From positions 1 to 64,000 of the forward strand of contig JAUYTV010000040.1 in assembly GCA_030694985.1 (NCBI GenBank): 64,000 bases of DNA. Reading direction: 5' to 3'. This stretch comes from Methanoregula sp. Its GTDB lineage: Archaea > Halobacteriota > Methanomicrobia > Methanomicrobiales > Methanospirillaceae. This document shows, in pieces, positions 36,849-45,823 of the stretch (positions are counted from its first letter, which is position 1; every line of letters begins with the position of its first letter). The notes under the pieces are model-generated. The model did no database searches. It had not been told where the DNA came from and worked only from the letters and a program-made list of their open reading frames with translations. Made by a program: the position numbers and the translations under genes.

Positions 36849-37604
36849 ATGCCTTTACGTATTATCGCACGTCTGGATGTAAAGCCCCCTACCGTTGTGA
36901 AACCCATTCGTTTTGAAGGAAACCGACAAATCGGTAACCCAAGGGAATTAGCACGAAAGTATTACGATCAGGGCGCTGATGAAATTTTTTACCTGGACAT
37001 TGTTGCAAGTCTCTATCAAAGAAATATTATCATCGAAGGGGTGACTGATACTTCAGAAGACCTTTTCATTCCCTTTGCTGCGGGTGGTGGAGTAAGAACT
37101 ATTTCAGATTTTGAGCTCCTTCTGCATCATGGTGTTGACAACGTAGTGATCAACACGTATGCGCTACAGCAAGACCCCACTATTATCGAAAGAGCGGCAA
37201 TGATTTTTGGTTCTCAAGCCGTTGTAGTCCACATAGAAGCGAAAAAAATGGGCAGTCGATGGGAATGTTACAGTGACTGCGGTAGATCACGCAGTGGAAA
37301 AGATGTTCTCGACTGGGTTGAAGAGATACAGGATTTGGGTGCAGGGGAAATTTTTGTGAGTTCCGTTGATGCTGATGGACTACAACAAGGGTTCGATATT
37401 GCATTGATTAAAGAGGTTGTCAGCGCAGCTAATGTTCCTGTTGTAGCCGGCAGTGGTGCTGGGTCTCTTGAGCACATACATGCAATGATCCTACAGGCAA
37501 AACCGGATGCGGTTGCTATTGCAAGTATTCTTCACTACGATATAACAACCATTTCAGAGATCAAACATTATCTGCATGATCATGGTATTGAGGTGACATT
37601 ATAA
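36849..37604 (+). CDS. hisF: HisF-like cyclase subunit, amidotransferase partner (D130E)
   Basis: This 251-residue (beta-alpha)8 barrel is clearly related to imidazole-glycerol-phosphate synthase HisF: LDVKPPTVVK, FYLDIVAS, AAGGGVRT, VINTYA and SSVDADG. The first catalytic Asp (D10, matching D11 of the Thermotoga enzyme) is kept. The second, in the IDAK motif, is Glu here (HIEAKK, E130), and the usual DGT is DGL. That suggests it no longer makes histidine precursors and instead delivers ammonia with HisH to the nearby sugar amidotransferase, as HisH2/HisF2 do with WbpG. Its TAA overlaps the proposed hisH ATA start. Confidence 0.85.
   Translation: MPLRIIARLDVKPPTVVKPIRFEGNRQIGNPRELARKYYDQGADEIFYLDIVASLYQRNIIIEGVTDTSEDLFIPFAAGGGVRTISDFELLLHHGVDNVVINTYALQQDPTIIERAAMIFGSQAVVVHIEAKKMGSRWECYSDCGRSRSGKDVLDWVEEIQDLGAGEIFVSSVDADGLQQGFDIALIKEVVSAANVPVVAGSGAGSLEHIHAMILQAKPDAVAIASILHYDITTISEIKHYLHDHGIEVTL
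37590..37596 (+). promoter_or_regulatory. Ribosome-binding site selecting an ATA start for hisH
   Basis: GAGGTGA sits in the last codons of hisF, with GGTG five bases before the ATA at 37601-37603. The hisH frame is closed upstream by TGA at 37589-37591, and the only near-cognate codons after it are ATT (37598) and ATA (37601). No ATG, GTG or TTG occurs before 37703. Confidence 0.55.
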
Positions 37605-38197
37605 CCCAGACTGTTGGTCTCCTCAGTTATGGGGAATCTGCTAACACCTATAGTGTTAAAAAAGCTCTTGAAAAAGTAGGATCTCAAGTACGTCCAATTG
37701 AAGTGAGGAGCGACTTCTCATTAGTTGATAAGCTTTTACTGCCTGGGGTCGGCGGTTTTAAAGATGCGATGCACCACATTGAAGGGATCTCATCATTCCT
37801 TGTTGATGAAATGCTCGAAAAACCCACCCTTGGAATATGCCTCGGAATGCAGATACTTGCAAAAACCGGTTATGAGTATGGGTTAACTGCCGGACTGGGA
37901 TTGATTCATGCTGATGTGAAAAAGATGAATGTTAATGGTAAAGTCCCTCACCTCGGGTGGGCTCCACTGACTATTGTTCATCCCGCTCCTATCTTTGACG
38001 GAATAACCCCTGCTGACAATTTCTATTTTATGCATTCCTATGAAGTCGTTAACACCGAATCTGTTGCGCTATCAAGATATTGCGATCACATGTTCATTTC
38101 TGCGATACGGAAGGGGGACATTTACGGAGTCCAGTTTCATCCGGAAAAGAGCCGAGAACAGGGTTTGAAAATTCTAACGAATTTTATTAATTTGTGA
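37601..38197 (+). CDS. hisH: HisH-like glutamine amidotransferase subunit (noncanonical ATA start)
   Basis: This class I glutaminase of about 198 residues has the triad segments GICLGMQIL (Cys nucleophile) and GVQFHPEKSREQG (His and Glu). The N-terminus TVGLLSYGESANTYSV aligns with the first strand of HisH but lies upstream of the first ATG (37703), which would remove 34 needed residues. The best start is ATA at 37601, overlapping the hisF TAA as ATAA and preceded by GAGGTGA. It would supply ammonia from glutamine to the HisF-like partner and, through it, to the sugar amidotransferase. Confidence 0.82.
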   Translation: MTQTVGLLSYGESANTYSVKKALEKVGSQVRPIEVRSDFSLVDKLLLPGVGGFKDAMHHIEGISSFLVDEMLEKPTLGICLGMQILAKTGYEYGLTAGLGLIHADVKKMNVNGKVPHLGWAPLTIVHPAPIFDGITPADNFYFMHSYEVVNTESVALSRYCDHMFISAIRKGDIYGVQFHPEKSREQGLKILTNFINL

Positions 38198-38295
38198 TTG
38201 TGGAATCTTTGAAGTGGGTTTTTTCCGGTTCAAATCCCGACTGAATATTGTTGTTGCGTTTTTTCCGTTATACAGAATTAAAATTGTTATTACCA

Positions 38296-40164
38296 TTATC
38301 CATCTGTAATCAGAGAATCAAGAACAGATTCAAATTGTTCCGGTCTTCGGCCTTTGTTTCCCGAATCGACGAATTTTTCTCTAAGACCTTTTTTATTCTG
38401 GCAATAAAAAATTCCTTTCTGGAGGTAATCTGCAAGATTGGAGCAGAAATCCTCCAAATCGGAACTGAAGACCAGATGCTCCCTGAAGAGGTCCTTTGTG
38501 TTGCTCGTTAAATCTGTATCGTCAAACAGGCAAATATCTGCATCCGTATACATACTCTGGAAAAATGTGGTGCTTACCCAACTGAATATATGCAGGTCTG
38601 CCTCAACCAGTGTGTCCGAAAACGGTCGTTCATTGCGGATATACCTGATATTTACTGCGCCTGAATCACGAATGACTTCGGGCCACATTTCCACTTGTTG
38701 GGAGTTGGGATAATCTTTGACGATGATATCATAAGTATTCTCGAATTTTACAAGTTCTTCAAGAATACGTTTGTGAATTCTCCATATGGACAATTCAGAA
38801 TTCACCCTGTTGTGACCAAAATAGAATTGGTTATGGTGGTAATAATTTCCAATGGAAAACAGGATTTTTTTCCTCTGGTTATCAGGTCTTTTGTAATCTG
38901 AATATAACCTTTCAAAAAAAGGTGATCCCATAACATTTATTTTCTTTAAACGATCTGTATAGCCAATCTTATGTATAATCCAATTGGGGTCAGAAGGAAG
39001 ATCCGCCAAAACCTGACCGTAAACAAAATGCTGATGACTGAGACGATAATCAGTAACATCATAGCCCTGTAAGGATTCGTAGGCTCCATACCCCCCGTGC
39101 ATCCAGCATGAGAAAGGAATCTTTCGTTCCCTGCACCATTTAAAAATAATCACGTTTGGGAGATACAAAGGAGCCATTGTCTGAAAAACTACAAAATCTA
39201 TTTTTTTATGGTCAAGATAATTGCATACTTTTTTGTATTCTTTCAGCACCATCTCAAGTTTATCAGATAAAAACCCGATACAGCGAAGGATCAGATTTGT
39301 GAGATTTGCACCCTTATAGAATAATTGCTGGTTCACAACTTCGTCGTTTTTTACGTAATCGAGGAAGTTTTTCATGTGTGGCCAGTTATTACAACGTCCG
39401 GTATACTCCATGAATGGTGAAAATTTTATCAAATTCGTCTTATGAAACCGGGTGGCATCCAGCGCATCAACTTCTTTGCAGCCGACCGAAATTACCGTTT
39501 GGTATGTGCCCGATTTCTGTAATCTGAACAGCAAGGCAAATTTCAGGTTACACAGTACACTGTAGATACTATCCGTGCTGAACATTTTTTTATACGTTAC
39601 AGGCTGACCAAAAGATATCAAATAAGATGATAACGATTTTATTTGTGGGGGTTGTGTGTGAATCTCCAAAACAGGACTTGTACTCCCAAATGAACGGACG
39701 ATCTCCGGAATAATACTTTTCTCTGATACAAACAGGCCATATAGATCCATTTCAGGCCCGCCATTATCCGCGCAGGCAATGGTATCCACACCCAAATCAA
39801 TCAATTCGCGAATAAGATGAGCAAAATATATCGATTGATCATGTGTGACCTTGAGCATATAACTCAATCTGTCGAAAATCGGAAAGTCCAGTTCTTCAAA
39901 ACGAGGATCTATTTCCCAGAGAATTTCATCTAGTCTGTTTGTTAATAAAAAAAAATTGTAAATTAGGTTTGGATAGTTTTCCCAAAGTTCCTGATGATTG
40001 CAGATTTCACTACATTCTTTGAATGAAAATTCGCATTTACTAAGCTCATAACTCATTTCGGGGCTGATTGAGATAAGCAATGCTTCTGGCTCATTTTTTA
40101 TATAATTCATTTGCCAGAGGTATTCGCAGATTATTGCCTTCATGACGCCCCGTGTAAAATTCAA
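38296..40164 (-). CDS. Large unrecognised GT-B-like glycan protein
   Basis: This 622-residue protein belongs to no family I can name. Its C-terminal third (SIWRIHKRILEELVKFENTYDIIVKDYPNS, later VEADLHIFSWVSTTFFQSMY) follows the pattern of the other large GT-B-like proteins at 5009 and 7117. The longest form starts at a TTG (40164) that overlaps the amidotransferase stop; an ATG at 40143 preceded by GGGG is an alternative. It is translationally coupled to that gene and convergent with hisFH. A transferase acting on the amidinated sugar is a guess from location. Confidence 0.55.
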   Translation of the reverse strand: MNFTRGVMKAIICEYLWQMNYIKNEPEALLISISPEMSYELSKCEFSFKECSEICNHQELWENYPNLIYNFFLLTNRLDEILWEIDPRFEELDFPIFDRLSYMLKVTHDQSIYFAHLIRELIDLGVDTIACADNGGPEMDLYGLFVSEKSIIPEIVRSFGSTSPVLEIHTQPPQIKSLSSYLISFGQPVTYKKMFSTDSIYSVLCNLKFALLFRLQKSGTYQTVISVGCKEVDALDATRFHKTNLIKFSPFMEYTGRCNNWPHMKNFLDYVKNDEVVNQQLFYKGANLTNLILRCIGFLSDKLEMVLKEYKKVCNYLDHKKIDFVVFQTMAPLYLPNVIIFKWCRERKIPFSCWMHGGYGAYESLQGYDVTDYRLSHQHFVYGQVLADLPSDPNWIIHKIGYTDRLKKINVMGSPFFERLYSDYKRPDNQRKKILFSIGNYYHHNQFYFGHNRVNSELSIWRIHKRILEELVKFENTYDIIVKDYPNSQQVEMWPEVIRDSGAVNIRYIRNERPFSDTLVEADLHIFSWVSTTFFQSMYTDADICLFDDTDLTSNTKDLFREHLVFSSDLEDFCSNLADYLQKGIFYCQNKKGLREKFVDSGNKGRRPEQFESVLDSLITDG

Positions 40165-41360
40165 CGAACCTGTTCGCGAAGCTTCCAGTCACAATTTTCC
40201 TGTTTCCAGATATGTGGCAGGCGATACTTATTCACGGTTTTCAAGAATTGCTCTTCAGTAATACCTAAGTGTTCTAAAAATATTTTATAGGTCTTTGCAG
40301 GGAATTCCCCATCGTATCTGTGTACAAGCGCCACACCCTCTTCACGGGTAATCCGGCCTTCACGGATTTCATGAGCTGCATCTGATGTTGCCCGGCCAAA
40401 ACCATACTTTACAAACATCATATAATAAAGGAAAGAATCGGTAAGATCGTCTAATTGGGCGTAATTGGAATATGTTCCTTCTAACCGTCCTTCTGGGTTT
40501 GACTGGAAACCGGTATGCTTGCTGGCGTAGTAGTAATGCTCCTGGGGTTCCCAGAATGTGTAGTAACCAAACCAATGCATCTGAATATCGAGATCTTTGA
40601 GTTTTTCGATAGGTGGCAGCCGGAAAATATCCAGATCATGCGGTTGTATGTTGGGAACGTATCCCAGCTCCTTGGCAAGCCTGGCCATTTCATCTAGATT
40701 TTCGGAATAATATACTTTTTCAAATGCTTCCCATGGTAATCCAGGCGATTCATTATAATCACTTGTGCCGCCGTATTCCGCTTCACCATTTTCACCATAC
40801 ATAACAAGGCTTACATTATGCTCAACGGCTGCCCGGAACGGTGCAGACATTTGCCCCCGATCAAAAATTTCATTATGATCCCCGTAGAGTTCAAAGCACA
40901 TTCTGCCTAGGGCGCGATATAAATCCCCAGCGGGTGAAACCAGATAATGGTGGAATCCGGAGTCAATGAACCTGCGCAGGTTCTTCCAGCCAATATCGGT
41001 ATATTGGGGTGGAGAGAATGTTACACATAAGGGATGCATGCTATATTCAACTTTTAGTCGATGGGCAATCATTGAAGAATCTTTACCGCCGCTGCATGGG
41101 ACTATAACATCAAAAGATCCATCTTTGCTGCGATATTTATCGCATAACCTTTTTAATTCCTGTTTTCTTTTATCCCAATCAATTGTTTTTTTATATTCTG
41201 CGTAACGGCAGGCACTGCAAACTCCTTCCTTATTGAAGGTAATGCGTGGCCGCTGGTTGCTCATAACGCATCTCGTACAAAATTTTACTTCTTTCGGCAA
41301 ATTAAGGATCTGCCGGTCAACAATCTTTTCTTTTAAGTCTTCATTTTCTTCTACCATCAA
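40161..41360 (-). CDS. N-acetyl sugar amidotransferase (PseA/WbpG-like)
   Basis: This 399-residue PP-loop ATP pyrophosphatase has the SGGKDS motif (about residues 89-94) and an upstream four-cysteine cluster, FCTRCVMS and CSACRYAEY (about 27-52), as in the PseA/WbpG/LegA-type family. These enzymes activate an N-acetyl group with ATP and replace its oxygen with ammonia, giving an acetamidino sugar. Ammonia would come from the HisH/HisF pair encoded 2-3 kb away in convergent orientation. The target may be pseudaminate, the second nonulosonate or a diacetamido sugar, since candidates for all three pathways are in this window. Confidence 0.88.
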   Translation of the reverse strand: MMVEENEDLKEKIVDRQILNLPKEVKFCTRCVMSNQRPRITFNKEGVCSACRYAEYKKTIDWDKRKQELKRLCDKYRSKDGSFDVIVPCSGGKDSSMIAHRLKVEYSMHPLCVTFSPPQYTDIGWKNLRRFIDSGFHHYLVSPAGDLYRALGRMCFELYGDHNEIFDRGQMSAPFRAAVEHNVSLVMYGENGEAEYGGTSDYNESPGLPWEAFEKVYYSENLDEMARLAKELGYVPNIQPHDLDIFRLPPIEKLKDLDIQMHWFGYYTFWEPQEHYYYASKHTGFQSNPEGRLEGTYSNYAQLDDLTDSFLYYMMFVKYGFGRATSDAAHEIREGRITREEGVALVHRYDGEFPAKTYKIFLEHLGITEEQFLKTVNKYRLPHIWKQENCDWKLREQVR

Positions 41361-41375
41361 TAATCACACCCTCTT

Positions 41376-42011
41376 CTATATTTTTCCATATACAGAGATC
41401 ATGCCTTCACGCTGCTTATCTGTCACATGGTAGCGCACTATCTCTATGATCTCGAAGGGAAATTTGGCGATAAATTCATCTGGGCCATCAAAAATATCCT
41501 TACCATATGTTTGGTTGTCATAAAATGACAGTTCTACAATAATATGACGGTCTTTGTACTTTTCTTTAAGATGGTAACAGAATGTTTGCCATTGATCCAG
41601 AAAATACCAAGTGGTTTCCCGAATTACGATGAGATCGAAATTAAAATCATGATTAGGAAACTCTGCAACATCCATTATGTGTGTAGTGATGTTTGGAAAG
41701 TTCTTGTTGCATATACCTACAGCCGTTGGGGATACCTCACATCCTTCAACAATAATCTGCGGACATTTCTTGAGTAGCCAGTTGAGATGCATTCCTTTAC
41801 CACTGCCAACACTGAATATCCGTTTATACTCATTACGATTGATAATCAGAGGAGTACGGGAAGAGGTAGGCAAAAACTCCAGATCGTCTTCCGTTTCTGG
41901 CCATGGATTATCGCAATTGCGGTACATCTCCTCAAAACGGCCAACCATCTTGCCGTTTTTAATCACATAATCATGGTAATCTATCGATTCGATGGTTTGT
42001 TCCTTTGTCAT
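41376..42011 (-). CDS. Small SAM-dependent methyltransferase
   Basis: This 211-residue protein has motif I in FSVGSGKGMHLNWL (about residues 66-79) and VEGCEVSPTAVGI with the acidic ribose ligand, which places it among class I methyltransferases. It lies 15 bp upstream of the amidotransferase on the same strand and about 70 bp after the next SDR gene, so it is part of the leftward glycan operon. The methyl acceptor is unknown. Confidence 0.75.
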   Translation of the reverse strand: MTKEQTIESIDYHDYVIKNGKMVGRFEEMYRNCDNPWPETEDDLEFLPTSSRTPLIINRNEYKRIFSVGSGKGMHLNWLLKKCPQIIVEGCEVSPTAVGICNKNFPNITTHIMDVAEFPNHDFNFDLIVIRETTWYFLDQWQTFCYHLKEKYKDRHIIVELSFYDNQTYGKDIFDGPDEFIAKFPFEIIEIVRYHVTDKQREGMISVYGKI

Positions 42012-42079
42012 GGAAATCCACCTCTCATGTCATATCCGCTAGTTTATGAAAAAAATTCATAGCATCCCTTTTTTTTTGG

Positions 42080-42970
42080 TTAAACCATCTCTTCTGTAAT
42101 TATCCTTTTCATAAATTCATTTGAATTGTGAGGTTCAAAATCGAGAAGAATTCGAGCGAGAGTGATATCCGCGATGGAATCATACATTGTGAAATCTGCT
42201 TGTTTCTCTTCCCATTTTGCATTTGGGAATAATTCACAGACCATGTTGAGAATTTCCCGTATCTGAACCCCTTTTCCGGAACCAATATTGATCACACGGT
42301 TCACTGACTTCTCATATGCCACTGCGTGATATACTGCTTCCGCAACATCCCCGGCATAAATAAAATCCCTGTACTGGTACGGGCCGAAACTTTCGATAAT
42401 TTCACCTTTCTTTGCTTTATCGATAAAGATGCCGATTACTCCTTCATTTCCTTTTCCGTATACGTTAAAAAAACGTAAGATTACATAATTTATGCCATAA
42501 TTTTTTTGGTAGGATTGGACCATTTTTTCACACAGGATCTTGTGCCAGGAATAGATATTCGTCGGTTGCGGCGTGAAATTTTCTTTGATGGGCAGATCCT
42601 CTGTTATTCCGTAAATTGCTGCAGAGGACGGGAAGACAATTTTTTTATTTCCCGATATCCTACAGGCTTCAAGGATATTCTGAAGTGAAAGAACGTTAAG
42701 TTGAAAACTTTTCATTGGGTTTTTCTGAGCAACATTTGAATCAGCCAATCCTACTAGATGGACGACAACATCGTTCCGCTCAACAACCTTTTGTAAGGAG
42801 GACAGATCAAAAATATCCCCCTGTATATATGATGTATTTGCATTGAGGGGAAACCTCGGTTCAATGATGTCAAAAATGGTGACTGTATTGTTGTTTTCTG
42901 AAAATTTCTTCACCATGTGACTGCCGACAAACCCAGAACCCCCGGTGATTAGGATATTTTGTTTTTTCAT
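42080..42970 (-). CDS. NAD-dependent epimerase/dehydratase (extended SDR)
   Basis: This 296-residue SDR has TGGSGFVGSHMV near the N-terminus (residues 8-19), VFPSSAAIYG and the catalytic YSWHK. It resembles UDP-glucose/GlcNAc 4-epimerase-like enzymes more than the 4,6-dehydratases. It starts 3 bp after the DegT gene stop, so the two act together. It could produce the keto-sugar that the aminotransferase uses, or adjust its stereochemistry. Confidence 0.83.
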   Translation of the reverse strand: MKKQNILITGGSGFVGSHMVKKFSENNNTVTIFDIIEPRFPLNANTSYIQGDIFDLSSLQKVVERNDVVVHLVGLADSNVAQKNPMKSFQLNVLSLQNILEACRISGNKKIVFPSSAAIYGITEDLPIKENFTPQPTNIYSWHKILCEKMVQSYQKNYGINYVILRFFNVYGKGNEGVIGIFIDKAKKGEIIESFGPYQYRDFIYAGDVAEAVYHAVAYEKSVNRVINIGSGKGVQIREILNMVCELFPNAKWEEKQADFTMYDSIADITLARILLDFEPHNSNEFMKRIITEEMV

Positions 42971-42973
42971 GGA

Positions 42974-44101
42974 TTATCTCCGTTTGGAGAATTTGCCGAT
43001 CTGTTCGGCCATCAAATCCATCTCATCTTTTGTCAGCTGTGGGTACATGGGAAGAGTCAGGCACCGTGAAGCCAGTTTCTCTGTCATCGGCAGCGAGGGA
43101 GAGTATTTCAGAACGTTCCTGTAGAAGTGCGACAGGTGAACGGGTGGGAAGTACAGCTTTGCCATGATGCCCGCATCGCCAAGTGCCTTCATCAGGGCAT
43201 CGCGGTCTTCGGACTCGATGGTGTACATCTGGAAGAGGTGGAAGCGATCCTTAGAAGGGCTCGGGGTCTTTACTGCCCCTCCGGCCTTCTTGATGGCCTT
43301 TGTTAAGTATTCTGCATTCTTCCGGCGGATGCTGATGATTTTGTCGAGCTTGTCCATCTGTGCAACACCAAGGGCTGCCGTAATGTTAGACATCCGGAAA
43401 TTGTACCCGAGGCTGATGTAGTCCAGATATTCATTGGTGGAGAAGTAATCCTTGGTGTCTGCTCTCCCGTGGGAGCGTAGCAGCTTGATCTTCTCGTAGA
43501 TGTCCTTTGAATCGGTTACTATAACCCCGCCTTCCCCGGTGGTTATGACCTTAGGCCCGCAGAAGGAGAACATCGAGGACTCCCCAAAGGTCCCAACCAT
43601 TTTGTTGTTGACTTTTGCCCCCAGGGATTCTGCTGCGTCTTCAAAGAGGAGAATCCCGTGGTCATCGGCAATCTCCCTGAGTTCCTCAATCTTGCAGGCA
43701 TATCCGCCGACATGGACGGGCATGATTGCCTTGGTCTTCTTGGTGATACATTCTTTGACGGACTCGGGATCAAGACCATAGTAATCTTTCTCGATATCGG
43801 CAAATTTCGGTTTGGCACCAACAAAGAACGGGCAGTTGGCTGTTGCAATGAAGGTGAATGACGGGACAATGACTTCATCCCCTTTACCGATCCCGTGAGC
43901 AAGGAGCTGTGCATGGAGGGCTGATGTGCCGGAATTGAGCGTGACTGCATATTTTGTGCCGACATAGTCGGCAACTCTGCTTTCAAGTTCATTGACTTTT
44001 GGCCCGGTTGCCCAGTTCATCCCTGAACGGATGACTTCAGCAACCTGGTCGACATCATTATCATCTGAGTATATTTTGAAAAGCGGTATTTTCCAGTTCA
44101 T
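42974..44101 (-). CDS. DegT-family sugar aminotransferase (LegC/PglE-like)
   Basis: This 375-residue PLP enzyme has the Schiff-base lysine in SFCGPKVITTGEGG (about K184), EDAAESLGAKVNNKMVG and the NSGTSALHAQL stretch, typical of LegC, PglE and perosamine synthase-like 4-aminotransferases. Its start overlaps the stop of the acetyltransferase gene by 4 bp. With that acetyltransferase it would install and acetylate a C4 amine on a UDP-4-keto-6-deoxy sugar. No matching 4,6-dehydratase lies next to it; pseB is far away and inverting. Confidence 0.88.
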   Translation of the reverse strand: MNWKIPLFKIYSDDNDVDQVAEVIRSGMNWATGPKVNELESRVADYVGTKYAVTLNSGTSALHAQLLAHGIGKGDEVIVPSFTFIATANCPFFVGAKPKFADIEKDYYGLDPESVKECITKKTKAIMPVHVGGYACKIEELREIADDHGILLFEDAAESLGAKVNNKMVGTFGESSMFSFCGPKVITTGEGGVIVTDSKDIYEKIKLLRSHGRADTKDYFSTNEYLDYISLGYNFRMSNITAALGVAQMDKLDKIISIRRKNAEYLTKAIKKAGGAVKTPSPSKDRFHLFQMYTIESEDRDALMKALGDAGIMAKLYFPPVHLSHFYRNVLKYSPSLPMTEKLASRCLTLPMYPQLTKDEMDLMAEQIGKFSKRR

Positions 44102-44526
44102 TGAATTTCCTCCTCCATTTTTGCGATTTCATCTGGTGTGAGGGTTCTGATGACCCGTACCGGTACACCAAATGCCACAACATTTTTCGGAATATCTTTA
44201 GTCACATAACTGAATGCACCGACAATGGTATTTTCCCCGACTGTCACGTTGGGCATCACAGCGCTATGCGTTCCAATACGGCAATTTTTTTTCAATACTA
44301 CTGGGCCTTCCCTGCTGTCAATAGTGGAAAGCGAGTAGATGGAACAATGCGAACCAATCTGCACAAAATCTTCAAGGATTACTCCATGTTTTGCATTGAT
44401 GTAACTGAATGCACCAATGTCAGTTCTGTCCCCGAGTGTGAGGTTCTCTTTGTACTGAACGAGCCAGTTGTATTTGGTTGGTTTCCCATTTTCAATCTCG
44501 GGAGCAACCCAGTTTGGGAACCTCAT
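44098..44526 (-). CDS. Left-handed beta-helix acetyltransferase (WbbJ-like)
   Basis: This 142-residue hexapeptide-repeat protein shows repeats such as LTLGDRTDIGAFSYI, VILEDFVQIGSHCSI and VTVGENTIVGAFSYV, with the family's conserved loop KNVVAFGVPVRVIR near the end. Such trimeric enzymes transfer acetyl groups from acetyl-CoA to sugars. Overlap with the DegT gene by 4 bp suggests acetylation of the amino group made there, as LegH or PglD would do. The upstream 148 bp to neuC shows no further gene. Confidence 0.85.
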   Translation of the reverse strand: MRFPNWVAPEIENGKPTKYNWLVQYKENLTLGDRTDIGAFSYINAKHGVILEDFVQIGSHCSIYSLSTIDSREGPVVLKKNCRIGTHSAVMPNVTVGENTIVGAFSYVTKDIPKNVVAFGVPVRVIRTLTPDEIAKMEEEIQ

Positions 44527-44674
44527 GGACGTGATAATATTTTTGTTGTTATCCCTTTAAAACATTCCTGACGGTGAAAAATCCCATTTTGTCACCGGGT
44601 TATCAACCCCCATGGTTATTATGGTCGTGATGTGTTCAGGGAAAAAAGATTGTGGTCGAACCTGTGAGAAAATG

Positions 44675-45823
44675 TCAATAGAAGTTTTTCTTCTGGATAC
44701 AGGTTTTTGTGAAATCCACCTGCCGGAGCACCTCAACGATCCTTTTCGAGCTGTCACCCTTTCCATAGGGATTTTTACAGCGACGGACTTTATCTAGGAA
44801 GTCTGTGTCAGAGAGTGCCTTTTCGATAGAGGCTGCAATCTCATGTCTGGTGTATCCTGTGTTAATGACATTTCCCGAACGCTCCCGGCCTTCCTGGCGG
44901 GTGCCAATGTTAACCACAGGCAGGTGGAATGAGGGTGCTTCGATGATGCCGCTGCTTGAGTTCCCGATAAGGACGGAGGCGATCTTCAGAAGGCCGAGAT
45001 AATCGTCATGGGGGAGATTTTTGTGAGCTTGTACTGAGCCCTGTTTCCAGCTGAACTCTTCAATGACAACAATCATCTTTCTTCCCCCTGCATCTGCGTT
45101 CGGGTATACCACAAGTACCTGGACCGGCAGGTCGGATACTGCCTCAAGTGTTGCCAGCATCTGCCCTGCCGCATTGGCAACCTCGGCCGAGACAGGGTGC
45201 TGCACAACAAGAACGAGTGGTTTGTCAGGAGTGATCCTATATTTCCTGACCAGCTCCTCCATGGGAGTGAACGTTCCCGAAAGGATGGGTTCAAGCCCCG
45301 GTGCCCCGACAACATGCACCCATGACGGGTCCTCACCCATGCGGATGATCCTCCGGGCACTCTTTCTGGTTGCCGGCAGGTGGAGGTGAGCAAGTTTTGT
45401 TATCGCATGGCGGACGGGCTCATCCACCGTTGAGGTGACTTCCCCGCCATGGAGGTGGGCAACCGGGATCCCGGCATATGTTCCGACAATTGCCCCGGCA
45501 AGCATCTCCCCGCGGTCGCCAAGGAGCAGTATGAGGTCCGGGCGAATCTTCTGAACTTTTTTTGTCAGGGCAACGATGAGATTTCCGATAAAAGTCGCCA
45601 TTGATTCCCGGGTATCCTCCTCGTGCAGGACCGGGATGCGGTGAAGGGTAAAGCCATCGGCAACAATCTCATCAACCGAGTTGCCGAAGTCCGGCATAAG
45701 GTGCATACCGGTGGCGATGATCTCCAGCTCAAGGTCAGGAGCCTCATGGATCCTGGAGAGTACGGATCGCATTAGTCCATAATCCGCGCGTGTCCCGCTG
45801 ATGTACAGAATTTTCTTTGTCAT
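44675..45823 (-). CDS. neuC: UDP-N-acetylglucosamine 2-epimerase, hydrolysing (NeuC/LegG type)
   Basis: This 382-residue GT-B-fold enzyme would release UDP and form ManNAc or a 4-substituted relative. Hallmarks are ISGTRADYGLM (residues 8-18), LLLGDRGEMLAGA, HLHGGEVTSTVDEPVRHAITKLAHLHL and IGNSSSGIIEAP. I chose the ATG at 45823, which forms an ATGA overlap with the neuB stop; the frame extends five codons further upstream. LegG (acting on a diacetamido sugar) cannot be told apart from NeuC by eye. The nearby aminotransferase and acetyltransferase argue mildly for LegG. Confidence 0.88.
   Translation of the reverse strand: MTKKILYISGTRADYGLMRSVLSRIHEAPDLELEIIATGMHLMPDFGNSVDEIVADGFTLHRIPVLHEEDTRESMATFIGNLIVALTKKVQKIRPDLILLLGDRGEMLAGAIVGTYAGIPVAHLHGGEVTSTVDEPVRHAITKLAHLHLPATRKSARRIIRMGEDPSWVHVVGAPGLEPILSGTFTPMEELVRKYRITPDKPLVLVVQHPVSAEVANAAGQMLATLEAVSDLPVQVLVVYPNADAGGRKMIVVIEEFSWKQGSVQAHKNLPHDDYLGLLKIASVLIGNSSSGIIEAPSFHLPVVNIGTRQEGRERSGNVINTGYTRHEIAASIEKALSDTDFLDKVRRCKNPYGKGDSSKRIVEVLRQVDFTKTCIQKKNFY

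Noticed and set aside
38221-38247. T-arm-like sequence (CCGGTTCAAATCCCGAC) resembling the 3' end of a tRNA downstream of hisH
   Set aside because: The stem has a C-C mismatch and no acceptor, D or anticodon arm could be found around it. It may be a chance match or an old attachment-site remnant; not enough to call.
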